The notes: a model not told the origin generated them from the letters alone. Shown: positions 8,423-15,431, counted from the first letter of the stretch. The stretch: DNA of 18,841 bases from Limnochordia bacterium (GCA_007132255.1 SLOZ01000350.1:1-18841), one strand, 5' to 3'. Translations and numbers: made by a program.

Positions 8423-9235
8423 TTAACCCCGGTTGACAGTACCGGCCAACGTTATAGCCGCCAACATAGCCTTGAATCCCACCAAAACATCATCGTGTGT
8501 AAAGGCTACGGTACGCGGCGCCGTCTGCTTCATGCCAGGAATCAGCAGGATCTCTTCGACCATGGAGCTTCTAGTAACATCCAATTCAAGAGTCACTGGA
8601 GTTTTGGGTTGGAAAGGATGGAACGCATCCAACCTGCCCAGCGCTTTGGTCACTTCGGTACGAATGCGCTCCTGGGCCACGGTAGGATGGAGATTCAAGG
8701 CCGCATAGCGGCTGAAGGCTTCCTTGACCTGCACATGGACAGCGCCTAACGCTTCCACCTCATCCTGCAGGCTGTTATCACCGCTGACCAAAACCACAGG
8801 TACACCAAAATACCCAGCCACAGCCGCGTTCACTGTTGTTTCACCTGCCGGTTGACCGTTGATTCGCCATTCGTGAACTACAGACCCAGAATACGTGTGA
8901 TCTAGAATAGCCCGCGTCGTTCCCGCTTTAGCGTGATAGCCAATGAAAACAGCCGCGTCCATATCTCGTTGAACGCCGGCCATCATGCTGAGCTCCTTGA
9001 GACCACCCGAAAGCAGCTGCGCCTGGGGATGCAGTTCCTCAATGAGAATATTGCGCATCGAACCATGGGAGTCATTGACCAGGATCGTAGTGGCACCGGC
9101 AGCCAAAGCGCCATCTACCGCGGCATTGACTTCACCAGTCATGAGCTTACGAGCTCGCATCGTGTCGTCCTTTTCCTGGTGCCAACTGACCAAACCAGCG
9201 ATCCCTTCCCAATCAGCGGATATAAATACATTCAT
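8423..9235 (-). CDS. M55-family D-aminopeptidase (DppA-like)
   Basis: Zinc peptidase related to Bacillus subtilis DppA, which removes N-terminal D-amino acids such as D-Ala from short peptides. With the start at ATG 9235 (270 residues), the expected metal ligands are Asp8 and Glu10 (ISADWEG), His57 (NDSHG), His101 (GYHA) and Glu132 (PAGE), all present and nearly in register with DppA. The start ATG shares a base with the upstream stop (TGATG), and GGAGG lies 10 nt before it; a GTG at 9238 is in frame but gives one residue more than the family N-terminus. The tight coupling to the asparaginase gene suggests joint use of peptides or cell-wall fragments. No dipeptide permease genes accompany it, unlike the Bacillus dpp operon. 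Confidence 0.92.
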   Translation of the reverse strand: MNVFISADWEGIAGLVSWHQEKDDTMRARKLMTGEVNAAVDGALAAGATTILVNDSHGSMRNILIEELHPQAQLLSGGLKELSMMAGVQRDMDAAVFIGYHAKAGTTRAILDHTYSGSVVHEWRINGQPAGETTVNAAVAGYFGVPVVLVSGDNSLQDEVEALGAVHVQVKEAFSRYAALNLHPTVAQERIRTEVTKALGRLDAFHPFQPKTPVTLELDVTRSSMVEEILLIPGMKQTAPRTVAFTHDDVLVGFKAMLAAITLAGTVNRG

Positions 9236-10236
9236 CACAGATGCACCTCCGGTACAATTTTTCCAATGATACTTTGGCGATGATTTTTGACCACTAACGG
9301 CACATACTGGTCCAATTCAGGTACTCCCTGCACCGAATACCCAATCTCCTCCAAAATCGCCAACACAATGGCTGGTATAGCTCGTGCATTGCCGTCTTCG
9401 ACCTTCAGCGCCAAGCCCCAACCTTCCCTGGGCAGACCCACGCAGTACACTGCTTCGGCACCCATCTTAGCCAGCAGCTTGCGACGGGCAAAGCCGGTCA
9501 TCAAGTCCGTGCATATCCGTTCCGTACCCGCCACCATATGCGGGTACTCTCGCATCGCATCAGCCACTTGCTGTAGGGCATCTCGCCTTTGGCTTCGTGG
9601 ATGATAGTTTGGAGCCGCAAGATGTGCCCACGCCCGGGCCATACCCGCAAGAGGCAGACCAAATACAGGAACACCACAACCATCGACACCAATCACAATC
9701 TCTTCGCGAGCCACAGCTGTTACGTCGGCAATGATACCCAAAGTCAGCTGCTGCAGCGGGTGTTGGGGGTCGAGATACGTCTGCAAATCCCAGTTGTGAT
9801 ACTGGCAAAGAGCCAACATACCACTGTGTTTCCCGGAGCAGTTGCTGTGCAGTTCCGTCGGTTCACGGCCCTGCGCCGCCAAGGCTTCTGCCGCCGGCCG
9901 ATACACGGGTGGATGGATCCCGCACTGCAGATACCCTGCGTCTAGACCAATCTTGTCCAAAATCGACTGCACCGCCTGCACATGATGAGTTTCGCCGCTG
10001 TGTGAAGCACACATGACGGCCAACTCTTCCTGGTTGAGGCCGAAACGCCCATAGGCGCCATGCTCAACCAGCGGCAGCGCTTGAAATGGTTTGGCTGAAG
10101 AACGCCAGTATGTGACTTTCGCAGGATTGCCCTGGCTGTGAACCACTCGTCCTTGGCCATCTGTGATAACCCAATCCCCACGGTGTAAACTCTCCGCCAG
10201 TTCGCCTCGGTAGACATGTGCCAAGATTTCTGCCAC
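9235..10236 (-). CDS. L-asparaginase, PF06089 (AnsA/ReAV-like) type
   Basis: Asparaginase-II family enzyme, unrelated to the EcAII fold, expected to hydrolyse asparagine to aspartate and ammonia. With the start at GTG 10236 (333 residues) the family residues are present: the Ser46-x-x-Lys49 pair (RSSAKPFQALP), Ser78 (CASHSGE), the zinc-site Cys133 and Lys136 (HSNCSGKH), and Cys187 (GVDGCGVP). GTG 10236 is preferred to an upstream start at 10287: it gives the usual VAEILAHVYRGELAES N-terminus, has GAAGG 7 nt upstream and lies 4 bp after the previous stop instead of overlapping it by 47 bp. Related proteins are often annotated only by similarity, so the true amide substrate may differ. Confidence 0.92.
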   Translation of the reverse strand: MAEILAHVYRGELAESLHRGDWVITDGQGRVVHSQGNPAKVTYWRSSAKPFQALPLVEHGAYGRFGLNQEELAVMCASHSGETHHVQAVQSILDKIGLDAGYLQCGIHPPVYRPAAEALAAQGREPTELHSNCSGKHSGMLALCQYHNWDLQTYLDPQHPLQQLTLGIIADVTAVAREEIVIGVDGCGVPVFGLPLAGMARAWAHLAAPNYHPRSQRRDALQQVADAMREYPHMVAGTERICTDLMTGFARRKLLAKMGAEAVYCVGLPREGWGLALKVEDGNARAIPAIVLAILEEIGYSVQGVPELDQYVPLVVKNHRQSIIGKIVPEVHL

Positions 10237-10240
10237 TGGC

Positions 10241-10960
10241 TTACCTTCTTTCTTCAGTGAGCTTTGCCTGTTCAACCAAAGCGCCAAATAATCGCTGCAT
10301 CAGAGGCTGTCTTGCAGTCATCAACTCTGGATGCCACTGTACACCCAAAGCAAACGGTCCCGCCGAAGATTCGATAGCCTCGACTACACCGTCGGCTGCA
10401 TGGGCAGACGCGTTGAATCCAGGCGCCAGACGCCCCACGGCTTGATGGTGAAACGAATTAACCATAATAGACGAAGTCTCCATAAGACTTGCCAGTTTGG
10501 AATCTCTGCGAATGTGAACGGCATGCGAGCCGTGCCAGCGAGGAGCATCCTGCGCGTGCTGAATGGCACGCGGCACTTGGCTGGGAATGTCTTGAACCAA
10601 GCCACCTCCCAAGGCAACATTTAGAATCTGGATACCTCGACAGATAGCTAAGAGCGGCAGCCCCATGCCCCGGGCCATACGCACCAAAGAAACATCCATA
10701 GCATCCCACAGCGGGTTGATTTCGCCACACTTTGGATGAGGTTCCTCTCCAAAGAGCGCTGCGTCCACATCGATCCCCCCAGGCAGCAGGACCCCGTGCA
10801 CGCTAGCCAAGACACTCTGCAGCTGTTGTTCGGCCAAAAAAGGGAACAAAATCGGCAGGCCTCCCGCTTCGAGGATGCGATCCACATAAGGCTGGTGCAT
10901 GTAGAATTTTCCCGCTCCCTGCCACTCGTGACAGAGGGGAATAGCGATAGTCGGCTGCAT
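10241..10960 (-). CDS. Class I glutamine amidotransferase-like gamma-glutamyl hydrolase (PuuD-like)
   Basis: Peptidase C26-type hydrolase. Relatives such as PuuD cleave gamma-glutamyl-GABA; others cleave related gamma-glutamyl amides. With the start at ATG 10960 (239 residues) the triad is Cys107 (AICRGIQILN), His210 and Glu212 (VQWHPE), and the family blocks LLPGGIDVD and VNSFHHQAV are present. The ATG at 10960 is 8 nt after GGGGA; a GTG start at 10990 would include the ribosome binding site in the coding region. First gene of the hydrolase operon, 4 bp before the asparaginase. No polyamine pathway genes (puuA, puuB, puuC) are nearby, so a gamma-glutamyl peptide or cell-wall fragment is as likely a substrate as gamma-Glu-GABA. 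Confidence 0.9.
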   Translation of the reverse strand: MQPTIAIPLCHEWQGAGKFYMHQPYVDRILEAGGLPILFPFLAEQQLQSVLASVHGVLLPGGIDVDAALFGEEPHPKCGEINPLWDAMDVSLVRMARGMGLPLLAICRGIQILNVALGGGLVQDIPSQVPRAIQHAQDAPRWHGSHAVHIRRDSKLASLMETSSIMVNSFHHQAVGRLAPGFNASAHAADGVVEAIESSAGPFALGVQWHPELMTARQPLMQRLFGALVEQAKLTEERR

Positions 10961-11073
10961 AGAACACATCCCCTGAGGAAGAATTGTCACGTATCACGAA
11001 ACTCACACGATATCCAAAATGATATTCCAAACTAGTAGTTCTGAGCACTGGGCGGTAAGTCCTCCAAAAAGCC

Positions 11074-11096
11074 AAAAGAAAAAGCCCCGACGGGCT
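11074..11096 (-). terminator. Rho-independent terminator overlapping the mazF stop
   Basis: A 5-bp GC-rich stem (AGCCC/GGGCT, arms 11083-11087 and 11092-11096) with a 4-nt loop, followed on the minus strand by TTTTTCTTTT. It begins inside the mazF stop codon, keeping mazEF apart from the hydrolase operon. Confidence 0.8.
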
Positions 11097-11448
11097 AAAT
11101 GTCGACGAGGCCAAGGCTTATCTGTAAAGCTTGATCAATGGCCTCCATCGTGGCGCCATCCAAATGGGCGATCTTTTCTTTCAGACGTCGCTTGTCAATG
11201 GTACGAATCTGCTCAAGCAAAATAACCGAATCTTTATCGAGATCAAATTGACCGGCCTCCAACTCAACGTGCGTTGGCAGTTTGGCCTTTTTGATCTTCG
11301 AAGTGATCGCTGCGACAATGGTTGTTGGGCTGTATTTATTGCCAATGTCATTCTGAAGGACCAAAACGGGACGAACACCGCCCTGTTCTGAGCCAATGAC
11401 GGGATTTAAGTTAGCGTAGTACACATCGCCACGCATCACCTGCTGCAC
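11095..11448 (-). CDS. mazF: MazF/EndoA-family mRNA interferase (toxin)
   Basis: Ribosome-independent endoribonuclease toxin of a type II system. The 117 residues closely match Bacillus EndoA (NdoA): the RGDVYYANL start, GSEQGGVRPVLVLQND, and SPTTIVAAITSKI-KKAKLPTHVE blocks, and LLEQIRTIDKRRL. Catalytic-type residues Arg26, Thr49 and Gln80 are present, so the toxin looks intact. The start is GTG at 11448, directly after the mazE TAA and 8 nt from GGAGG within mazE, so the two are probably translationally coupled. In Bacillus this pair lies by alr; here it lies between a hydrolase operon and an XRE regulator. The cut site (UACAU in EndoA) cannot be read from the sequence. Confidence 0.96.
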   Translation of the reverse strand: MQQVMRGDVYYANLNPVIGSEQGGVRPVLVLQNDIGNKYSPTTIVAAITSKIKKAKLPTHVELEAGQFDLDKDSVILLEQIRTIDKRRLKEKIAHLDGATMEAIDQALQISLGLVDI

Positions 11449-11718
11449 TTATTCCGCCTCCGATTTCCCGCACTCGTAGTAATAAAAGGAGTCCTCGTCT
11501 GGACCTTCTTCAGCGAGTACTAAATTGAGGGCAGCCATGCTTTGGTAACCTTGCTTCAGCTTCTCCCGTAAAATAATCCTTTTTCGGTCCACCACATACA
11601 TTTGCATAGCCTCCTGGACACACTGACTGCGGTTACATTTCTGCTCATCGACAATCTCGTCCAGTTCAGACAACAACTGTTTGGGAAGGGTCACCAAAAT
11701 GTTTGTAGAGTCTGCCAC
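11449..11718 (-). CDS. mazE: Ribbon-helix-helix antitoxin (EndoAI/MazE-like)
   Basis: Antitoxin that blocks the neighbouring EndoA-type toxin and usually represses its own promoter as a dimer. The 89 residues begin with a ribbon strand (NILVTLPKQLLSELDEIV) followed by CNRSQCVQEAMQMYV, a ribbon-helix-helix fold like Bacillus EndoAI. The C-terminal part KQGYQSMAALNLVLAEEG resembles the EndoAI toxin-binding segment. The start is GTG at 11718 with AGGTG 7 nt upstream. The acidic tail ends directly against mazF. It is transcribed from a near-consensus promoter at 11756-11785. Confidence 0.93.
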   Translation of the reverse strand: MADSTNILVTLPKQLLSELDEIVDEQKCNRSQCVQEAMQMYVVDRKRIILREKLKQGYQSMAALNLVLAEEGPDEDSFYYYECGKSEAE

Positions 11719-11755
11719 TCTGTTTCACCTCTCTAGAATGAACAATCTCATCCCT

Positions 11756-11785
11756 ATTATACGTTGTGGGGTGACAGTGTGTCAA
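11756..11785 (-). promoter_or_regulatory. mazEF promoter with overlapping palindrome
   Basis: On the minus strand a perfect TTGACA (11780-11785) and perfect TATAAT (11756-11761) with an 18-bp spacer. A perfect inverted repeat TGACA-GTG-TGTCA (11772-11784 on +) covers most of the -35 box and the adjoining spacer, a plausible operator for autoregulation by the antitoxin. Confidence 0.9.
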
Positions 11786-11809
11786 CCTGCGGATTTCTCA
11801 AATCTCCCA

Positions 11810-11833
11810 TCAAGATGGAGAGTCAAGATGGAG
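11810..11833. repeat. Two direct repeats of TCAAGATGGAG
   Basis: Exact 11-bp copies at 11810-11820 and 11823-11833, period 13, about 25 bp upstream of the mazE -35 box. The 244 bp between 11786 and the XRE promoter show no credible gene. They also hold an imperfect 8-bp hairpin at 11967-11986. Confidence 0.5.
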
Positions 11834-12029
11834 CCTCCAAATTTAGAATTGAGCTCTAAGTCGAATCTATTCATAGAGTTTGCTCATTGTTCCCAAGACC
11901 CATGCTCGGCAGACTCGTTGTATCGCAGCGGCGTGACAAGCATTTGCGAAGCCAACTGAAGATCAAAAGGCCTGTTATCAGGTCTTCTAACACCCACTCC
12001 GGGTCAGCTTTGCCCTTATAACAGACTGC

Positions 12030-12058
12030 TTGCCGGATTTCAAGATTTGTGGTAATCT
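12030..12058 (+). promoter_or_regulatory. Promoter of the XRE regulator
   Basis: TTGCCG (12030-12035) and TAATCT (12053-12058) with a 17-bp spacer, 49 bp before the start codon. Divergent from the mazEF promoter, about 245 bp apart. Confidence 0.6.
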
Positions 12059-12107
12059 GGGAGTAGACTTAACATAAATTTCCACCAATTCAGAGAGGGT
12101 GTCTATC

Positions 12108-12806
12108 ATGATTGGTCAAAAAATTCGTCTGCGACGCAAACAGATGCGTTTGAGCCAACAAGAGTTGGCTGGCGAGACATGGACGCGCAGTTATGTATCT
12201 CAGATCGAATTGGGAAAAGTCATACCGCCCTTCGAGACCATGCAAAAACTAGCGCAGCGTCTAGACACCACCGTTGGCGATCTCATCGGAGACCATCATC
12301 TGCTGCGTGCTGCCAAAGCAACGCTTTTTTACCCGAAACTTTGTTTGAATTATCTAGAGCGATTACCCGATCTGCCCACAACTCAGGTTCTCCGCCATTT
12401 AGTCGATTGTCTGTTGAACGGCAATGCTCCGTCGATGGAAATCCCGCCAAGTCCTGAGCTGCACTACATGACGGCTAAGGTGTTTTTTAAACAGCGGCGA
12501 TTCCTCGAGACTGTGGACACAGTACAGCAGGGACTTCGCTACAGCAGTGCCTATTGGAAACTGCGCCTTCTGCTTCTTCAGCTTGATGCCTACCAAGCAT
12601 TGGGAGATCGGGACGCCTACAGCGAGACGCAGGATCAGCTAGAATCAATGTTCGGCAAACGCGAAGTTGAAGACCTCCATCATTATTTACTGACGCTGAT
12701 CCAGTCGCAAGCCGGACACGACGTCACTCCTGAGTTGATCGATCTGATGCAGGGGGTTGAGTGGTACGAAGAAGTGAGCCGGGCCAAAGAACACGGTTTG
12801 TTATAA
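12108..12806 (+). CDS. XRE-family transcriptional regulator with helical (TPR-like) C-terminus
   Basis: DNA-binding regulator of 232 residues, the only + strand gene. Residues 1-60 form a Cro/C1-type helix-turn-helix: IRLRRKQMRLSQQELA, recognition helix near TRSYVSQIELGK (26-37), and the closing TMQKLAQRLDTTVGDLI. The rest (about 65-232) is helical; SPELHYMTAKVFFKQRRFLE and the following helices (115-182) look like one to three degenerate tetratricopeptide repeats. The layout recalls RRNPP-type peptide sensors, but the helical part is shorter than usual and no signal-peptide gene was found beside it. ATG 12108 was chosen because GAGAGGG lies 8 nt upstream; a GTG at 12099 overlaps that site. 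Possible targets are its own gene and the divergent mazEF. Target and ligand are unknown. Confidence 0.85.
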   Translation: MIGQKIRLRRKQMRLSQQELAGETWTRSYVSQIELGKVIPPFETMQKLAQRLDTTVGDLIGDHHLLRAAKATLFYPKLCLNYLERLPDLPTTQVLRHLVDCLLNGNAPSMEIPPSPELHYMTAKVFFKQRRFLETVDTVQQGLRYSSAYWKLRLLLLQLDAYQALGDRDAYSETQDQLESMFGKREVEDLHHYLLTLIQSQAGHDVTPELIDLMQGVEWYEEVSRAKEHGLL

Positions 12807-12828
12807 CCGTTCTCCGTGTAGACATCAA

Positions 12829-12865
12829 CAACGCCCTTGGGATTTTGTTCCTCCCGAGGGCGTTG
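12829..12865. terminator. Terminator-like hairpin between convergent genes
   Basis: A 14-bp stem with a single G-U wobble (arms 12829-12842 and 12852-12865, 9-nt loop) sits 22 bp after the XRE stop and 12 bp beyond the ROK kinase stop on the other strand. It lacks a good T tract on either side but its position suggests shared, bidirectional termination. Confidence 0.7.
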
Positions 12866-12877
12866 CTCTAGCTAGTC

Positions 12878-13858
12878 CTACTTGGTCGGTGCTCGAAACG
12901 CTGATTTCACAACAAGGCCGACGGCTCCAAGAATGCCGACATTGTCACCAGTTTCCGCGGGTACAATCGGGGTGTATTTTGCTGGCACATCCGACATTTT
13001 TTCGCCTACGACCCGGCGCACTGGTTCGAACAGGTTATCACCCAATTTGCTCACACCGCCCCCAATGACGATTTTTTCGACGTTGAGGATGTTCAGCATA
13101 CTCACTACGAATGTTCCAAGATACATAAATGCACGCTCCAAGATGGCTTCGGCATCTGGATCACCTTCGGCAGCGGCATCGGCCACTGTCTTGGCTGTGA
13201 TCCCATCAATACCACCCGCCAATTCAGCCATCCGCTGCCCGCCACCCTCGGCTACCACGTTCTGCGCTTCGCGGCCGATAGCTGTTCCCGACGAAATAGT
13301 CTCAAGACAGCCGTACTGTCCGCAGCCACATTGGACACCGCCTTCTGGCTGCACAATGGCATGACCGATCTCCCCGGCCATGTGGTTGCGCCCCCGGTAA
13401 ATATCACCGTTTAGTATAATCCCTCCGCCAACACCCGTGGAGACCGTTATGTAAAGCAGGCTATCTACATCTTGGCCAGCTCCAAACCACTTCTCGGCCA
13501 GCGCTGCGGCATTAGCATCATTTTCCAAAAAGGTGGGAATACCAAACTCTTCAACAATGTGAGAGACGATGGGCACATGACTCCAATTTAGGTTGGGAGC
13601 CATTATAACGACACCTGTTTCAGGATTGAGAGGACCTGGGCAGCAAATACCGATGCCCGCCACCTCTTCTAGCGAAGCATCAATATCGTCCATGATATGG
13701 CGAATCGACTCTTTGATCCGGGCAATGACCGCTGTTTCTCCTTCACTGGCGTGAGTGGGCACAAACCTTCTGGCCAAGATGTTGCCCGAAAAATTCGTGA
13801 TTCCAGTGGCGATTTTGGTTCCGCCTAGATCTACTCCGATGGCATAACGTGCTGGCAT
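12878..13858 (-). CDS. ROK-family sugar kinase (glucokinase-like)
   Basis: Phosphorylates a hexose, most likely glucose, with ATP in the cytoplasm. The 326 residues show the phosphate loop DLGGTK (10-15), the catalytic Asp114 in LENDANAA, the EIGH motif (163-166) and the zinc-binding CGCGQYGC with Cys177, Cys179 and Cys184, all hallmarks of ROK kinases. There is no N-terminal helix-turn-helix, so it is an enzyme and not a ROK repressor. ATG 13858 follows GGAGT by 9 nt. It lies downstream of a sugar ABC ATPase gene, separated by a terminator, so it may be expressed alone or by read-through. Glucokinase is the best guess; ManNAc, fructose or allose kinases of the same family cannot be excluded. 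Confidence 0.92.
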   Translation of the reverse strand: MPARYAIGVDLGGTKIATGITNFSGNILARRFVPTHASEGETAVIARIKESIRHIMDDIDASLEEVAGIGICCPGPLNPETGVVIMAPNLNWSHVPIVSHIVEEFGIPTFLENDANAAALAEKWFGAGQDVDSLLYITVSTGVGGGIILNGDIYRGRNHMAGEIGHAIVQPEGGVQCGCGQYGCLETISSGTAIGREAQNVVAEGGGQRMAELAGGIDGITAKTVADAAAEGDPDAEAILERAFMYLGTFVVSMLNILNVEKIVIGGGVSKLGDNLFEPVRRVVGEKMSDVPAKYTPIVPAETGDNVGILGAVGLVVKSAFRAPTK

Positions 13859-13917
13859 AAAAAAACGACTCCTCTTCCACTAAATTCCTTCGCGACTCGG
13901 GGTCGACCACAAAGGAT

Positions 13918-13946
13918 ATTCCACACGCCGGAAGAAAATCCTGCAA
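13918..13946 (-). promoter_or_regulatory. Possible promoter of the ROK kinase gene
   Basis: On the minus strand TTGCAG (13941-13946) and TGGAAT (13918-13923) with a 17-bp spacer, just past the ABC ATPase terminator. The -10 match is only moderate (4 of 6). Confidence 0.35.
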
Positions 13947-13949
13947 CGA

Positions 13950-13983
13950 AAGAAAGGGCAGCACCTCGTCTGCGGTGCTGCCC
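13950..13983 (-). terminator. Rho-independent terminator after the ABC ATPase gene
   Basis: A perfect 10-bp stem GGGCAGCACC/GGTGCTGCCC (13956-13965, 13974-13983) with an 8-nt loop, followed on the minus strand by TTTCTTTC. It starts 13 bp beyond the stop at 13996. Confidence 0.92.
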
Positions 13984-13995
13984 AAGAATCTCGAT

Positions 13996-15117
13996 CTATT
14001 TGCGCAGCGATTCTTCGCTGCTTCGATCAAACAGCTGGACCTTGCGCATGTCGAAGAAAACTTTGTGCTTGTCTCCATCCTTGGCTTTGGAATGAGAGTC
14101 TACACGAGCAATGAACGTTGTGTCATCGCCGAAGTTCAAGTACAGATAAATTTCAGCGCCCATGGGCTCCATAACGTCCACCAAAGTCTCTACGGTGAAC
14201 TCTTCCTTCACTTCTTCGAGCACTTCATAGTCTTCAATATCTTCTGGGCGGATACCAAACACAATTTCCTTGTCCACATAAGAACTTAGGTCTTTGAAGT
14301 AACTTTCGCGTTCTTTGGGAATCCGCAGTGAAACGTTCCCGGAACTGTTTTCAACAACATAACCTTCTCCGTTCTTGCGTAAAACAGCATCCATGAAGTT
14401 CATGGCTGGACTGCCAATGAAAAATAAAACAAAAACATTGTTCGGGTTATTGTAAATTTCCAAAGGTGCTCCAACTTGCTGGATTAATCCATCTTTCATG
14501 ACAACAATCCGGTCGCCCATGGTCATCGCTTCTGTTTGGTCATGCGTTACATAGATCACCGTTGTCTGAAGCCGATTATGCAGTTTGCTCAATTCGGCGC
14601 GCATCTGCACACGCAATTTGGCGTCGAGATTGGACAGCGGTTCATCCATTAAGAATACTTTTGGCTCCCGAACAATGGCCCTTCCTAAGGCAACACGCTG
14701 TCTTTGACCACCAGATAGTGCTTTTGGTTTACGATCCAAGAGATTCTCAATGCCCAATATGCGGGCTGCGTCTTTCACGCGACTGTCGATCTCGGCTTTG
14801 GGGAATTTGCGTAGTTTAAGACCAAAAGCCATGTTGTTGTAGACATCCATATGGGGGTACAGAGCGTAGTTCTGGAATACCATAGCAATGTCTCTGTCTT
14901 TAGGGGGTACATCGTTGACAAGAGTGTCACCGATAAAGATGCTTCCACTCGTAATCTCTTCCAATCCGGCTACCATCCGTAGGGTTGTGGATTTGCCACA
15001 ACCTGATGGTCCAACGAGAACAATGAACTCCTTATCCTTGATCTCTAGACTAGCTTCGTGTACCGCTGTCACATTACCGAACTGTTTCGTAATATTTTCC
15101 AATGTTACTTTGGCCAT
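13996..15117 (-). CDS. Sugar ABC transporter ATPase, MsmX/UgpC type (copy 1)
   Basis: Energises carbohydrate importers of the CUT1 type; such ATPases often serve several permeases. The 373 residues contain Walker A GPSGCGKST (36-44), Q-loop Gln82, signature LSGGQ (134-138), Walker B FLMDEP with Asp158/Glu159, and switch His192. A C-terminal TOBE/MOE-type regulatory domain (about 240-373) includes GIRPEDIEDYE. By my count it differs from copy 2 at only 24 of the first 241 residues. It reads VLFFIGSP at 230-237, where copy 2 and the family have VAGFIGSP. ATG 15117 follows AGGGAGGG by 8 nt. No permease or binding-protein gene is nearby. It lies downstream of the putative porin, with its own promoter and terminator. 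Confidence 0.96.
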   Translation of the reverse strand: MAKVTLENITKQFGNVTAVHEASLEIKDKEFIVLVGPSGCGKSTTLRMVAGLEEITSGSIFIGDTLVNDVPPKDRDIAMVFQNYALYPHMDVYNNMAFGLKLRKFPKAEIDSRVKDAARILGIENLLDRKPKALSGGQRQRVALGRAIVREPKVFLMDEPLSNLDAKLRVQMRAELSKLHNRLQTTVIYVTHDQTEAMTMGDRIVVMKDGLIQQVGAPLEIYNNPNNVFVLFFIGSPAMNFMDAVLRKNGEGYVVENSSGNVSLRIPKERESYFKDLSSYVDKEIVFGIRPEDIEDYEVLEEVKEEFTVETLVDVMEPMGAEIYLYLNFGDDTTFIARVDSHSKAKDGDKHKVFFDMRKVQLFDRSSEESLRK

Positions 15118-15133
15118 GTATATAGCCCTCCCT

Positions 15134-15190
15134 TTAATTTAGACGTATATAGTCAAGAATGGTCATGCTGTTAAGGGATGTGTTTATCAC
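15134..15190 (-). CDS. Possible 18-codon leader peptide before ABC ATPase copy 1
   Basis: A GTG at 15190 follows an almost perfect ribosome binding site (GGAGGTGAT on the minus strand) with a 6-nt gap. It opens an 18-codon frame (VINTSLNSMTILDYIRLN) that ends in a TAA touching the ATPase ribosome binding site. It would only be made from a transcript starting above 15200. The promoter proposed at 15146-15174 lies inside it, so the two proposals compete. No similarity is claimed. Confidence 0.25.
   Translation of the reverse strand: MINTSLNSMTILDYIRLN
15146..15174 (-). promoter_or_regulatory. Promoter of ABC ATPase copy 1
   Basis: On the minus strand TTAACA (15169-15174) and TATATA (15146-15151) with a 17-bp spacer, 29 bp before the start codon. 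A TTGACA at 15211-15216 was also seen but has no -10 at a workable distance. Confidence 0.6.
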
Positions 15191-15215
15191 CCATCACCTC
15201 CCCTGAGTAGTGTCA

Positions 15216-15235
15216 AGTTATGGCGAACCATAACT
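15216..15235. repeat. Perfect 8-bp inverted repeat, operator or RNA hairpin
   Basis: Arms AGTTATGG (15216-15223) and CCATAACT (15228-15235) around a 4-nt centre that reads TTCG on the minus strand. It lies about 40 bp above the proposed promoter of ATPase copy 1, with no T tract, so a regulator site is more likely than a terminator. Confidence 0.6.
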
Positions 15236-15398
15236 GCAAGATCAATTGCCGCTATTACTTGTTATTTTCGGACTTTTTTAGTTACCAATCAACAAAATCC
15301 TTAGATGATGTATGTTCCCTGTTTGTTAGTTCCACAAATCCGCTGCGTTTCCTGCAAGTTGTTAGTTGTTTTTTATCAACTTGTGCTTTTTTTGCTTC

Positions 15399-15412
15399 CA
15401 TCGAGCTCGATG
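15399..15412. repeat. Perfect 14-bp palindrome CATCGAGCTCGATG
   Basis: Uninterrupted palindrome in the 366-bp gap between the putative porin and ABC ATPase copy 1, about 20 bp below the porin terminator. The rest of the gap shows a 7-bp repeat CAAGTTG/CAACTTG (15355-15361, 15377-15383) and no gene apart from the leader frame listed. Confidence 0.5.
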
Positions 15413-15431
15413 TTCGGCCAGCGTTGCGGTA

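Noticed and set aside
10985..11040. Promoter of the hydrolase operon
   Set aside because: Two loose direct repeats (TTTGGAATATC and TTTTGGATATC on the minus strand) are visible, but no -35/-10 pair is good enough to report as a promoter.
11681..11959. Open frame of 92 codons on + starting inside mazE
   Set aside because: It overlaps the mazE start and the mazEF promoter, has no ribosome binding site, and the product shows no recognisable pattern.
15211..15216. TTGACA as -35 box for ATPase copy 1
   Set aside because: The only TATAAT-like hexamer downstream is 21 bp away, too far for a normal sigma-A promoter.
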